Below are positions 18,243 through 26,913 of a stretch of DNA of 64,000 nucleotides, one piece after another. A model generated the notes under the pieces. The model did no database searches. It worked only from the letters and a program-made list of their open reading frames with translations, and was not told the DNA's origin. The position numbers and the translations under genes are program-made. Position 1 is the stretch's first letter; each line of letters begins with the position of its first letter. Source of the stretch: an uncultured Acetobacterium sp. (GTDB taxonomy: Bacteria; Bacillota; Clostridia; Eubacteriales; Eubacteriaceae); assembly GCF_963664135.1 (NCBI RefSeq), contig NZ_OY760905.1, forward strand, positions 3,932,736 through 3,996,735, in the 5' to 3' direction.

Positions 18243-18632
18243 ATGAAATGGTACATCGATTCCGATCGGCCCATCTATAAACAGTTGGTCGAACAAATAG
18301 AGCTCCGCATCATCTCAGGATTTTATGCCCCGGGAGATAAACTTGAATCAGTACGGGAGCTGGCCATGGATGCGGGAGTTAATCCCAATACCATGCAGAA
18401 ATCGTTGGCGGAACTTGAACGCATGGGCCTTGTTTTTGCACAAAGAACAAGTGGCAGATTTATTACGGAGGATTTGAAAGTGATCGAGGAAGCAAAAAAA
18501 ACAATAGCCGTTCAGGAAATTGGCGCTTTTCTGGAGAAAATGAAAAAGTTGGGACTGGATAAGTCGGAAATATTGGCCTTAATGGAAAAAGTTGCGGAAG
18601 GGGACAATCAGAATGACGATATTAAACGCTAA
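18243..18632 (+). CDS. GntR-family regulator, YtrA subfamily
   Basis: A 129-residue repressor with a GntR winged helix (residues about 8-78: PIYKQLVEQIE, PGDKLESVRELA, VNPNTMQKSLAELE, GLVFAQRTSGRF) and only a short C-terminal helix, the YtrA arrangement. These proteins usually repress the ABC transporter in their own operon in response to cell-envelope stress. It is preceded by GGAGGA and by a perfect inverted-repeat operator over the promoter. The downstream ABC ATPase gene starts inside its 3' end (18613), so the two are coupled. Confidence 0.92.
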   Translation: MKWYIDSDRPIYKQLVEQIELRIISGFYAPGDKLESVRELAMDAGVNPNTMQKSLAELERMGLVFAQRTSGRFITEDLKVIEEAKKTIAVQEIGAFLEKMKKLGLDKSEILALMEKVAEGDNQNDDIKR

Positions 18633-19308
18633 AAACCTGACCAAAACATTTGGCAAAAAGACCGCCCTGGCGCAAATTGACCTGGACATCCCCAGAGGAC
18701 GGATTATTGGTCTGCTTGGGCCAAATGGCAGCGGCAAGAGCACCTTTATCAAGCTGGCCACCGGACTGCTGGTGCCGACGTCTGGTGAAATTACTATTGA
18801 TGGGGTGGCGCCGGGGGTTGACACCAAATCGAAAACCTCATACCTGTCCGAACGCACCTATCTTAACGGGTGGATGCGCGTGAACGAGCTGCTGGCTTTT
18901 TTTGAAGATTTTTATCAGGACTTCAACCGCATTAAGGCCGAAAACATGCTCAAGGATTTAAATATCAACCCCAACGACCGCTTAAAGACCATGTCCAAGG
19001 GCACCAAAGAAAAGGTGCAGCTTATTTTAGTGATGAGCCGATCAGCCGAGCTTTATCTGCTGGATGAACCGATTGGCGGCGTCGATCCGGCCGCCCGGGA
19101 TTATATTCTCAATACGATTATTACCAATTATAAAGAAGATGCCTCGGTGATTATCTCAACTCACTTAATTGCCGATGTTGAACAGATACTCGACGATATC
19201 GTCTTTATTTCAAATGGGGAAATAACACTGACTTCTTCAGTCGACGAAATAAGAGAAACACATAACCAGTCAGTGGATGGATTATTCAGGGAGGTTTTTA
19301 AATGTTAA
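18613..19308 (+). CDS. ABC transporter ATP-binding protein (YtrB-like)
   Basis: A 231-residue nucleotide-binding subunit. The ATG at 18613 is chosen because GGAAGGGG sits about 9 bases upstream and the protein then begins MTILNAKNLTK, as is usual; an in-frame ATG at 18592 lacks this. Walker A is GPNGSGKST, the signature is the unusual MSKGTKEK rather than LSGGQ, Walker B is LYLLDEPIGG, and the switch His is in IISTHLI. The altered signature is common in the YtrB/CcmA-like exporters. It overlaps the regulator by 20 bases and the permease by 7. Substrate unknown. Confidence 0.92.
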   Translation: MTILNAKNLTKTFGKKTALAQIDLDIPRGRIIGLLGPNGSGKSTFIKLATGLLVPTSGEITIDGVAPGVDTKSKTSYLSERTYLNGWMRVNELLAFFEDFYQDFNRIKAENMLKDLNINPNDRLKTMSKGTKEKVQLILVMSRSAELYLLDEPIGGVDPAARDYILNTIITNYKEDASVIISTHLIADVEQILDDIVFISNGEITLTSSVDEIRETHNQSVDGLFREVFKC

Positions 19309-20132
19309 CAAAGTTACTCAAAAACGAAATAAAGGCCACAGGGAGAATTTTCCTCCCCTTATACGGAGCGCTGCTGATTTTAACAATTGTTACAAAATTG
19401 GCATTGGCTTTCGGTGCCCCCGATTTTTTTAGTGATAATGTGGCCACCAACCCGTTTATGGAAGTGGTGATCGGAATCAGTTTCACCCTATATTTTATTG
19501 CCGTGGTGGCCTTATCCGTGATGACGCTGGTGATGATTATTCAGCGGTTTTATAAAAATTTATTTACCGACGAGGGCTATCTGATGTTTTCGCTGCCAGT
19601 TAAGACCTGGGAACTGGTTATATCTAAACTATTAGTGGGACTGATGTGGTCAGCCGTCTGTACGCTGATGTTCGTGATCTCATTTTTTATTCTCTCACTG
19701 GGTTCATTTACGATGATGGATCTGACCCAGGGTATTAGCGCCGCATATATGGATTATTTTAACACCTTTGGAGCGAGTCTTAATATTTTGATTTTTGAAA
19801 TCATTATTTTTGGAATTGTCAGTACCATCGCTTCGATTCTGATGATTTATGTATCGATTGCGATTGGCCAATTATTTAATCAACACCGGATCGTGGCCTC
19901 GTTTGGAGCCTATATCGTCATTACCATTGCGATTCAGATTATCAGCTCAATCATGATGGCCATTTTTGCCATCGGCAATCTGGATACCGTGATTTCCCAA
20001 GGCAATGATATTCAGGCGATGGAGATGATGCATTGGCTCATCAATGGCACGACCTTATTAAATGTGATGTTATGCGGCGGCTTTTATTTTGCCACCCAAT
20101 ATATTATGAAAAATCGTTTAAATCTGGAATAA
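19302..20132 (+). CDS. ABC transporter permease
   Basis: A 276-residue membrane protein with six predicted helices (starting near 20, 55, 105, 155, 195 and 245), typical of ABC-2-like permeases paired with YtrB-type ATPases. Its ATG lies inside the 3' end of the ATPase gene. Regulator, ATPase and permease form one three-gene operon under the operator at 18187. The exported substrate cannot be inferred. Confidence 0.85.
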   Translation: MLTKLLKNEIKATGRIFLPLYGALLILTIVTKLALAFGAPDFFSDNVATNPFMEVVIGISFTLYFIAVVALSVMTLVMIIQRFYKNLFTDEGYLMFSLPVKTWELVISKLLVGLMWSAVCTLMFVISFFILSLGSFTMMDLTQGISAAYMDYFNTFGASLNILIFEIIIFGIVSTIASILMIYVSIAIGQLFNQHRIVASFGAYIVITIAIQIISSIMMAIFAIGNLDTVISQGNDIQAMEMMHWLINGTTLLNVMLCGGFYFATQYIMKNRLNLE

Positions 20133-20150
20133 TTTTTATCCTGTTTATGT

Positions 20151-20156
20151 TATAAT
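20151..20156 (+). promoter_or_regulatory. Candidate extended -10 for the MacB-like operon
   Basis: TG-T-TATAAT at 20148-20156 forms an extended -10 box. No convincing -35 is seen at the matching distance. It lies 50 bases before the probable start of the ATPase gene. Confidence 0.45.
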
Positions 20157-20206
20157 AGTAAGCAACATAATGTTAAGTAAATCATTGAGAAAGAAGGTCG
20201 ATTTTA

Positions 20207-20887
20207 ATTTTTATCCAAGTCAGAGATTTGCACAAAGATTTTAAGTTGGGGAAAGAAGACATCCACATCCTCAAGGGAATCAATTTGGACATTGAACAAG
20301 GGGAAATGGTGGCCCTTCTGGGTCCTTCGGGATCGGGAAAATCCACCTTTTTAAATGTACTGGGCGGGTTGGTACCACCGACATCCGGAGAAATCAAAAT
20401 TCGGGATTATCTGATCAGCGAGATGACCGAGAACGAACTTTGTCTTTTCAGGCGGGAACACCTGGGCTTTATTTTTCAATCCTATAATCTAATCTCCACC
20501 ATGACGGCGATGGAAAATGTGGCCTTAGCGCTGACCTTTGCCGGAGTTAAAAAAGAAATCCGCCGGGAACGAGCCAAAGAAGCTCTGGAAGTGGTGGGAC
20601 TGGTCGATCGGATGGGCCACAAGCCCAGTGAACTGTCCGGTGGCCAGCAGCAACGGGTCAGTATTGCCCGAGCCTTAGTTAACCACCCGGAGATTATTCT
20701 GGCCGATGAACCAACCGGAAATCTGGATTCCAAAACCAGTGCCGATATTATGGAGATGATTTATCGACTCAATCGGGAAGAAAATCAAACCTTTGTCATT
20801 GTCACCCATGATCCGGACACCACCAAGTATTGCACCAAGGTCATCCATATGCAGGATGGCCTTATTGAACGTTCTGAGAACCAATAG
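20207..20887 (+). CDS. MacB/LolD-type ABC transporter ATP-binding protein
   Basis: An ATPase of about 226 residues. Walker A is GPSGSGKST, the Q-loop FIFQSYNL, the signature [15 protein letters not shown], and Walker [13 protein letters not shown]. The first conventional start codon in frame is TTG at 20228, but it has no ribosome site and would remove the conserved first strand. Reading from ATT at 20207 restores the usual [10 protein letters not shown] beginning and places AGAAGG 9 bases upstream, so I mark the start there as an inference (rare ATT start, or a base lost in the sequence). The next two genes encode a secreted protein and a FtsX/MacB-type permease. Confidence 0.85.
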   Translation: MFIQVRDLHKDFKLGKEDIHILKGINLDIEQGEMVALLGPSGSGKSTFLNVLGGLVPPTSGEIKIRDYLISEMTENELCLFRREHLGFIFQSYNLISTMTAMENVALALTFAGVKKEIRRERAKEALEVVGLVDRMGHKPSELSGGQQQRVSIARALVNHPEIILADEPTGNLDSKTSADIMEMIYRLNREENQTFVIVTHDPDTTKYCTKVIHMQDGLIERSENQ

Positions 20888-20950
20888 TAGGAATCACAAA
20901 AACCGAGCTACAAAAATATGAACTACAAAAAAATAGAAATGGAGAAGCAG

Positions 20951-21826
20951 ATGAAAGCAAAAACAAAATTCGGTTTCACAACAAAAGCAATATTTTCCGC
21001 CGTGATGGTGGGTTTATTGCTATTGTTATGTTTTAGCCCAACGGCCGTGGCAGCCCCAGAGCAGCCCCTGTTGCAGATCAGTTCGGTGACCTTTAATCCG
21101 ACCACCGTATCGCCGGGAAAAGAATTTAAAATGATTGTTACCTTAACCAATCATGGGGATTACAATGCCCATAATGTGACCCTGGACGTCTTATCCCAAT
21201 CTGGAGTGGCTGATTTAGGCGTCTTTTCAATGGTGGGCAGCGGCAGTCATTTTTATCTGGAAAAAATTGCTTCGGGAGAGAGTGCTACCATCGAAATACT
21301 GATGGTCTCATCACCCAATGCTGAAGCCAAGAACTATAACCTGAACCTGCAGTTAAACTGCGAAACCAGCGGCGGAGAAGCCTATAATTTTACTGAAACG
21401 GTGGGAATTGTTATTAATGAAAGTGATTCGATGTCAATTATTGCCCCAGACCGTTTTGTGCTTAAAAAAAATGACAAAGGTGTCACCCCGGTGGAATTTG
21501 AAATTGCCAATTATGGTTCCAATCCGGTGCGCGGGGTGCAGGTGAACATTTCCGCCGATGGGGTTGACTTTTCTAAAGACTATCAGTATTATGGGACCTT
21601 TGAAAAAGACGACAATGACGATTTTTCAGCTGATGTCACCACCGCCGAAACGGGCGAATTTCCTGGCAAGATAACGCTGAAATATATGGATAGTTTTAAT
21701 AATGAACGAACCTTGGAAAAAAATATTACCATTGTTTCGGAAGAATCCACTAAACAAGCGACTGACAGCGGAGATGAGAATATTTTCCAGAAATTTTTGC
21801 GGGTTGTTTTTGGCATTGGGGCATAG
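20951..21826 (+). CDS. Secreted CARDB-like protein of the MacB-type exporter operon
   Basis: A 291-residue exported protein. The ATG at 20951 is preferred over 20918 because GGAGAAG lies directly upstream and the protein then opens with a normal signal peptide (KAKTKFG basic region, hydrophobic core to about residue 32, cleavage after AVA). The mature part has two Ig-like CARDB/COG1361 modules, the first with SSVTFNPTTVSPGKEF and the second with VEFEIANYGSNPVRGV. A short C-terminal hydrophobic end (VVFGIGA) may anchor it. It sits between the MacB-like ATPase and permease, in the position usually held by a MacA-type membrane fusion protein, so it may be the extracellular partner of that exporter. 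Confidence 0.82.
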   Translation: MKAKTKFGFTTKAIFSAVMVGLLLLLCFSPTAVAAPEQPLLQISSVTFNPTTVSPGKEFKMIVTLTNHGDYNAHNVTLDVLSQSGVADLGVFSMVGSGSHFYLEKIASGESATIEILMVSSPNAEAKNYNLNLQLNCETSGGEAYNFTETVGIVINESDSMSIIAPDRFVLKKNDKGVTPVEFEIANYGSNPVRGVQVNISADGVDFSKDYQYYGTFEKDDNDDFSADVTTAETGEFPGKITLKYMDSFNNERTLEKNITIVSEESTKQATDSGDENIFQKFLRVVFGIGA

Positions 21827-21838
21827 CGAGGTGATCGG

Positions 21839-23134
21839 GTGAATAAGCAAGAACTCCTGCGTCTATCCTGGGAGAATCTCTGGCGCATGAAATTTCGAAC
21901 GATTCTTACCATTATCGGGGTGGTCATCGGGACTTCCTCTATTATCGTTATGGTTTCCATTGGAAACGGCGCCCAAAAAAGCATTACCGACGAATTGTCC
22001 GGTGTTGGTTCGGTAACTACCCTGCAGGTCTATCAGGATTTGTCATCCATGGGGATGTCGGCAGTGAGCGGTGGAAAGCAAAAAGATAAGGTGATTCTTA
22101 ATGATGACGCCATCAAAGATATGAAGAAAATTGATGGAGTTGTAGCAGTAACTCCGGTTGTTAGTCTTAATGGTGGAGAAATTGAATTAAATCGTGACCA
22201 ATACGGTGTTTCTCTGATGGGGATTGACTATGGGGTCTTGAAAGATATGCGTTATGAAACCACCAGTGGTAAAAAACCCGGTGCCAATGACGAGAATAGT
22301 GTGATTCTCGGGAAGGAGGCGCTGACCAGTTTTACCTTAACGGGGATCTCCGCTCAACCGGAAGCGAGCACCATCAACATGGAAGATCTGATTGGACAAA
22401 ACGTCAATTTGATTGTTAAGCGCACCAATGCTGCCGGTGAGGAAGAGATTCGCAGTCAAAAATTAAAGGTTGCTGGAATCCTGGAATCGACGGGTGGTAA
22501 CGAAGATTATTCCATCATTGCGGATTATCAACTGGTCACTGAACTGAATGAATGGCAAACTGGTATCAAAAGCAATGTCAAAAAGAACGGCTATGCTGAG
22601 GCATTAGCAACCGTTGAGGATTCTTCGGTGGTTAACAGTGTCACCAGTGAAATTGAAGCGATGAAGTTTACCGTCTTTTCGATGCAGCAAATTCTGGATT
22701 CCATGGGCAGTGTCTTTCAGATGCTGCAGATTTTGTTGGGCGGTATTGGCGGCGTCGCTTTGCTGGTAGCATGCATTGGGATTGTCAATACCATGACCAT
22801 GTCCATTTATGAACGGACTAAGGAAATCGGGATTATGAAGGTTATTGGGGCATCGATATCGGATATCCGGAACATGTTTATTGCCGAATCCACGATGATC
22901 GGCCTGATTGGTGGCATTGTCGGAATTATCATCAGTATTGCCCTGTCTTTGCTGATCAATCTGATCGCTGGTTTTTTTATCGGTGGCGAGGGTGGCGTAA
23001 CCATTTCTTATATTACTCCGGGGCTGGTCATTTTTGCGCTGGTATTTTCAGCACTGGTAGGGATGCTATCGGGAGTCCGGCCAGCGATTAAAGCGGCTAA
23101 TCTGAGTTCCCTGGACGCAATCCGCAGTGAGTAG
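21839..23134 (+). CDS. MacB/FtsX-type ABC transporter permease
   Basis: A 431-residue permease starting with GTG at 21839, preceded by GCGAGGTG. Topology is MacB-like: one N-terminal helix (TILTIIGVVIGTSSIIVMVSIG), an extracellular MacB_PCD domain of about 250 residues, then three C-terminal helices of the FtsX fold, with the coupling segment ERTKEIGIMKVIGAS near 325. It forms a tripartite mechanotransmission-type exporter with the ATPase and the CARDB-like protein upstream. Substrate unknown; antimicrobial peptide or lipoprotein handling is typical of the family. Confidence 0.92.
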   Translation: MNKQELLRLSWENLWRMKFRTILTIIGVVIGTSSIIVMVSIGNGAQKSITDELSGVGSVTTLQVYQDLSSMGMSAVSGGKQKDKVILNDDAIKDMKKIDGVVAVTPVVSLNGGEIELNRDQYGVSLMGIDYGVLKDMRYETTSGKKPGANDENSVILGKEALTSFTLTGISAQPEASTINMEDLIGQNVNLIVKRTNAAGEEEIRSQKLKVAGILESTGGNEDYSIIADYQLVTELNEWQTGIKSNVKKNGYAEALATVEDSSVVNSVTSEIEAMKFTVFSMQQILDSMGSVFQMLQILLGGIGGVALLVACIGIVNTMTMSIYERTKEIGIMKVIGASISDIRNMFIAESTMIGLIGGIVGIIISIALSLLINLIAGFFIGGEGGVTISYITPGLVIFALVFSALVGMLSGVRPAIKAANLSSLDAIRSE

Positions 23135-23169
23135 ATATTAAAGAAAACAGATAATAGCGAAATTGAACG

Positions 23170-23210
23170 CAAAGCAACATTTGTTTGATGTTTGCTATTT
23201 TACAATTGAT
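23170..23210. repeat. Fragment of the MITE-like repeat (right end)
   Basis: CAAAGCAACATTTGTTTGAT and the following TTTTACAATTG align with the right part of the element at 3489-3529 (CAAAGCAACAATTGTTCGAT then AAACTGCAATTG). It lies between the permease and the Yip1-type gene. Confidence 0.45.
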
Positions 23211-23251
23211 TATTTTTAAAAACTGAAAACGATAAGAAAAGAGGAGAAAAT

Positions 23252-23875
23252 ATGAACTATTTAAATTTGTTAATCCATCCGGTCAAATTCTTTAAACAGG
23301 TTGCAGAAAAAGAAAAACTGTCCCTATTAGTACCAATCCTTATTTTGGTAATCATCGGTTTGATATCGGGAGTTGTTGCCGCTAATTTGGTGAGTACCAT
23401 GGATCTTCCTGCCGAACAGATTGGCATGGTGAAAACCGTCACCATTATTACTGCCATCATTTCCGGAACCATCAGTTTAGGAGTCGCTCTGGTCATTAAG
23501 GCCGGCATTTTTAACCTGGTGCTGAAAAAAATGGGCGGCGAAGGTTCCTTTAAAACGGCGGTCTATGTGATCGGCTTAAGCTATTTTCCCAAAATTATCC
23601 AGAGTATTATGAATGTCTTTTTCCAAAAACCGATTGATATGACCAAGGTTTCGCAAATGGACTGGGTCTCTTTTCTGGGGGGGATTTTTAGTGTTTTCAA
23701 CATCTGGCAGGTTGTCCTGACGATTATTGGACTAGCGGTTGTTTATGGCGTTTCTTACAAAAAAACAGCGATTCCGGTGCTTGGCTTTGAAGTCGTAATG
23801 GCTGGGTTAAGCCTGGGGATCACGCTTTTTTCACTGAATTCCATGGCGGCTTTAACAACGACAGCTGTTAGTTAG
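23252..23875 (+). CDS. Yip1-family membrane protein
   Basis: A 207-residue protein with five hydrophobic helices and the short Pro-containing N-terminus (LIHPVKFFKQVAEKEK) that marks bacterial YIP1-domain proteins. AGAGGAG precedes the ATG. It lies 117 bases after the MacB-like permease and may be expressed with it. Bacterial Yip1 proteins have no firm function; association with an exporter is suggested by position only. Confidence 0.8.
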   Translation: MNYLNLLIHPVKFFKQVAEKEKLSLLVPILILVIIGLISGVVAANLVSTMDLPAEQIGMVKTVTIITAIISGTISLGVALVIKAGIFNLVLKKMGGEGSFKTAVYVIGLSYFPKIIQSIMNVFFQKPIDMTKVSQMDWVSFLGGIFSVFNIWQVVLTIIGLAVVYGVSYKKTAIPVLGFEVVMAGLSLGITLFSLNSMAALTTTAVS

Positions 23876-23917
23876 AAAATTGTAATATCGAGGTTGTCAA
23901 GAAAAGACCGTACCGAC

Positions 23918-24000
23918 CAATGATTAATCCATTGTTCGCTTACGGTTGCGGACATCCGCTGCCGTAAGCGCCTCGACGTGGACAATCAGATTAATCATTG
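23918..24000. repeat. Nested three-part inverted repeat
   Basis: Outer arms CAATGATTAATC (23918-23929) and GATTAATCATTG (23989-24000), middle arms CGCTTACGG (23937-23945) and CCGTAAGCG (23962-23970), inner arms GCGGA (23948-23952) and TCCGC (23955-23959). All three are perfect. No T-run follows on either strand, so it is not a simple terminator. It lies between the Yip1-type gene and the ROK kinase gene. Confidence 0.8.
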
Positions 24001-24069
24001 TCAATACTGGTTTATCCTATCAAAATCGCAATCGTGTTCCAGCGGTAGGATCTAAAAAGGAGGAAAAGG

Positions 24070-24990
24070 ATGGGAATCGGAATCGATTTAGGCGGCACCG
24101 CCATTAAAGGTGGGATTGTAAATGATCAGGGTGAAATTCTGGTTGAACGTTTAATTAAAACCGAGAGCCACCGGGGTTATGCCCAGGTAGTTGATGATTT
24201 GGTTGTGCTGATTAAAGAACTACGTTGCTCATCGCCAGAAGAAATAGTAGTCGGCATTGGGGTCCCCGGAATTCTTTCAAGTGACGGTAGTACCATTGTT
24301 TCCTGCCCCAACCTCCAATGGCAAAATGTGTCATTAAAGTATGATATTGAAAGCCAGGTTGCAGTTGAAGCGTTGCTAGTCAATGATGCCACCGCTGCCT
24401 GCATTGCTGAAGCAGCATTTGGCAGTACTCAGGGGCGTGCCGATTCAGTAATGTTCACCCTTGGCACCGGCGTTGGTGGTGGGGTAATCTTAAATAATCG
24501 GGTTATTTCCGGAGCCCATGGAGTGGCTTCAGAATTCGGTCATATGTTGATGGCAGCGAATTTTTATGATTGTGCCTGTGGGAAAAACGGTTGTCTGGAG
24601 ACTTTTTCTTCGGCAACGGCGATTATTCGCTATTGCCGAATGCGTTTAGAAGAGGGCGATTCATCAATCCTGACAGCGACACCGAATTTTGATGGCAAGG
24701 CGATCATGGATGCCGCCAAAGCGGGTGACGAATTGGCTGGGGAAGCGGTGAACCGCTTAGCTGAATACCTAGGTTGGGCCATTGCCAATATCAGTGATAT
24801 CATCGATCCGGAAATTGTTACCATTGGTGGCGGTTTGTCCTATGCGGGCGAATATCTGCTGGATAAAATTAAACGAGAGACGATTAAACGGTTGACCTAT
24901 CCCGATTATGCCAGACCAGAAATTGTACTGGCCAAATTTAGAAATGAAGCTGGTTTGATCGGGGCGGCAAATCTCAAACGTTTTTTATAG
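24070..24990 (+). CDS. ROK-family sugar kinase (glucokinase-like)
   Basis: A 306-residue kinase. The N-terminal phosphate loop is GIDLGGTAIKGG, the catalytic aspartate is in LVNDATAACIAE near 102, the ATP loop is TLGTGVGGGV near 137, and the ROK zinc site is GH then CACGKNGCLE near 165-178. Length and motifs match Firmicute glucokinase GlcK. A strong AAGGAGG site precedes the ATG. It is apparently monocistronic. Glucose is likely but other hexoses or ManNAc cannot be excluded. Confidence 0.9.
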   Translation: MGIGIDLGGTAIKGGIVNDQGEILVERLIKTESHRGYAQVVDDLVVLIKELRCSSPEEIVVGIGVPGILSSDGSTIVSCPNLQWQNVSLKYDIESQVAVEALLVNDATAACIAEAAFGSTQGRADSVMFTLGTGVGGGVILNNRVISGAHGVASEFGHMLMAANFYDCACGKNGCLETFSSATAIIRYCRMRLEEGDSSILTATPNFDGKAIMDAAKAGDELAGEAVNRLAEYLGWAIANISDIIDPEIVTIGGGLSYAGEYLLDKIKRETIKRLTYPDYARPEIVLAKFRNEAGLIGAANLKRFL

Positions 24991-24991
24991 T

Positions 24992-25036
24992 TAGGCAGTT
25001 GCGCAATTCATAAACATTGAACAATCGTTGCTTTGT
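24992..25036. repeat. Fragment of the MITE-like repeat (inverted orientation)
   Basis: Starting TTAGGCAGTTGCGCAATT and continuing to AACAATCGTTGCTTTG, this is the reverse complement of the right end of the element at 3488-3531. It begins just after the ROK kinase stop codon. Confidence 0.5.
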
Positions 25037-25112
25037 GTTTTGTTTTCCCTAAAAAATTCAAGAACATTTTTGGTGTTATTTGGGGTAGAATTTTCGAATT
25101 ATAAAAAAATCA

Positions 25113-25140
25113 TTGTAATAATGCTTAGAATGAATATAAT
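25113..25140 (+). promoter_or_regulatory. Promoter of the rubredoxin gene
   Basis: TTGTAA (25113-25118), a 16-base spacer and TATAAT (25135-25140), 34 bases before the ATG. Confidence 0.65.
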
Positions 25141-25174
25141 AGAGATAAGTCATACTAAATAAAGGAGAAATTCG

Positions 25175-25333
25175 ATGCAAAAATATGAATGTGATGTCTG
25201 TGGTTATATTTATGACCCAGAATTAGGTGATCCAGACAACGGTGTAGCAGCAGGAACTGCGTTTGCGGATATTCCAGAAGATTGGGTATGTCCTGAGTGT
25301 GGAGTTGATAAAAACAGTTTTTCAGAAGTATAA
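25175..25333 (+). CDS. Rubredoxin
   Basis: A 52-residue one-iron electron carrier. Cysteines C6, C9, C39 and C42 form the Fe(SCys)4 site in [10 protein letters not shown] and [10 protein letters not shown]; the aromatic and acidic core between them ([21 protein letters not shown]) is typical. AAAGGAG precedes the ATG by 7 bases. It has its own promoter and terminator, so it is a monocistronic, probably abundant transcript. Rubredoxins in acetogens are used in oxygen and peroxide defence and other low-potential transfers; the partner is not encoded next to it. Confidence 0.97.
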   Translation: MQKYECDVCGYIYDPELGDPDNGVAAGTAFADIPEDWVCPECGVDKNSFSEV

Positions 25334-25380
25334 ATCCAATCAATAATCAAAAAATTAATATGTACTGGCTTTAATTTGGA

Positions 25381-25428
25381 AGTGTAAAATTTTGATCTGA
25401 TCTTGATCAAAGTTTTACACTTTTTTTG
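25381..25428 (+). terminator. Intrinsic terminator after rubredoxin
   Basis: Arms AGTGTAAAA (25381-25389) and TTTTACACT (25413-25421) with an inner TTGATC/GATCAA pair, followed by T7. Confidence 0.9.
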
Positions 25429-25574
25429 CGCCTAATTCTTACCTTTAGATAGTATTGAGTACATAATAATCCTAGAAATAGCAATATTATACCTATTATT
25501 CAGTCTAAAAATGATATACTCTTAATATATAGATGTTATACGATTACAATTGATGTAACGAAGGTGGTGCGAAA

Positions 25575-26900
25575 GTGAAAAAAGCGTTTGAAAATAATAA
25601 TTGTGGAAGAGGATCCAGTCGCGCACATTTGATTCAACTCGTGGATAAAGAAGTTATTATTAAGATCCTGGATGCATTTACAATTGTCACGAGTCTGACA
25701 GCAAACATTGTTGATGTAGACGGTCATTCAATCTTTTCTAAAAAAGATGCGCAGAAAAATTGTGATTTCTGTCATATGATTTGGAAGATGGAAAAACAGA
25801 AGGGGATTAGTCGATGTGTCGGCGCATATGCCCGAGCAGGAAAACAAGCGGCTATTTTTGATGAACCCTATATTTTTCGATGCCCGGCCGGGTTAATTGA
25901 ATGGGCTGCTCCCATTATTTTTGATGAAGAGCATCTGGGAACCATTATTTGCGGACAAGTTTTAATGTGGGAGCCGGAAGAATTTTTTTGGATTGAATTG
26001 GAAGAAATGAACCAATTCTTAACAGATGACTTTAAAGAGTTATTTGAAGCAGCTAAGAAATTACAGGTTGTTTCTGGGGAGACGGTTCAAGGGGCCGCAT
26101 CGCTGCTACATGTCATCGCTAATTATATCATTAAAACAGGTGGAGAAAGTTTACATCAAAAGAAAGAAATTGAGTTACAACAACTTTTATTAAATGAGGA
26201 AATCCAAACGCGAAAGAGTCTTGAAGAAAAGCTGAATAGCCAGAGTTTGAATTTTTTCCTTGAAAAAGAAAAAGCATTAATCTGTAAGATTAAGCTCAGT
26301 GATTTAGATGAGTGTCGTAAACTCTTTAAGGTGATGCTGGCGGATATTTTTTCCAGCTGTGGGGAGAAGATTCTGATTATGAAGGGCCGAGTCTATGAGC
26401 TGATCGTCGTGATGTCCCGAGCCTGTGTGGAAGCAGGGGTTGACATTGAAAAATCAATGAGTTTTAATGCGAATTTATTACAAGAACTAAATAATTGCTA
26501 TAGTATTCGAGAAATAAACATCGTTGCAAATTCGTTATTAGAACGTTATTTAGATGAAATTGAATGCCACAGTAAATCAAAAAACAGAGCAACTGTTGAG
26601 GGAATCAAAGGATTTATACGGAACAATTATAAAAACAACAATTCACTTGAAGAGATTGCCGATTCAGTCTATTTAAGTCCTTTTTATGTCAGTCGGATTT
26701 TCAAAGAAAGTCAAAACATGACGGTAATGGATTATGTTACCAAGGTTAAGCTGGATGAAGCAAAAAAAATGCTTAGCAATCCCCGGTATAAAATTGAGGA
26801 AATTGCAGTTTCACTAGGATATAGCGACGGTAGCTATTTTTCAAAAGTTTTTCGCCGTAACGAGGGAATGACACCAACACAATTCAGACAAAACCTCTAG
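25575..26900 (+). CDS. PocR-domain AraC-family regulator of the methyltransferase region
   Basis: A 441-residue regulator with a GTG start at 25575 after AAGGTGG. Residues about 20-185 form a PocR ligand domain: the cysteine-containing segments NCDFCHMIW, GISRCVGAY, FRCPAGLIEW and TIICGQVLMW are characteristic. The C-terminus (about 340-440) is an AraC double helix-turn-helix with SLEEIADSVYLSPFYVSRIF and KIEEIAVSLGYSDGSYFSKVF. PocR domains bind small hydrocarbon derivatives such as propanediol (family knowledge), and PocR/AraC proteins often precede corrinoid methyltransferase genes in acetogens. Control of the corrinoid protein 13 bases downstream and of mtaB is likely; methanol or a methylated compound as effector is inference. 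Confidence 0.9.
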   Translation: MKKAFENNNCGRGSSRAHLIQLVDKEVIIKILDAFTIVTSLTANIVDVDGHSIFSKKDAQKNCDFCHMIWKMEKQKGISRCVGAYARAGKQAAIFDEPYIFRCPAGLIEWAAPIIFDEEHLGTIICGQVLMWEPEEFFWIELEEMNQFLTDDFKELFEAAKKLQVVSGETVQGAASLLHVIANYIIKTGGESLHQKKEIELQQLLLNEEIQTRKSLEEKLNSQSLNFFLEKEKALICKIKLSDLDECRKLFKVMLADIFSSCGEKILIMKGRVYELIVVMSRACVEAGVDIEKSMSFNANLLQELNNCYSIREINIVANSLLERYLDEIECHSKSKNRATVEGIKGFIRNNYKNNNSLEEIADSVYLSPFYVSRIFKESQNMTVMDYVTKVKLDEAKKMLSNPRYKIEEIAVSLGYSDGSYFSKVFRRNEGMTPTQFRQNL

Positions 26901-26913
26901 AAGGAGAAAATAA

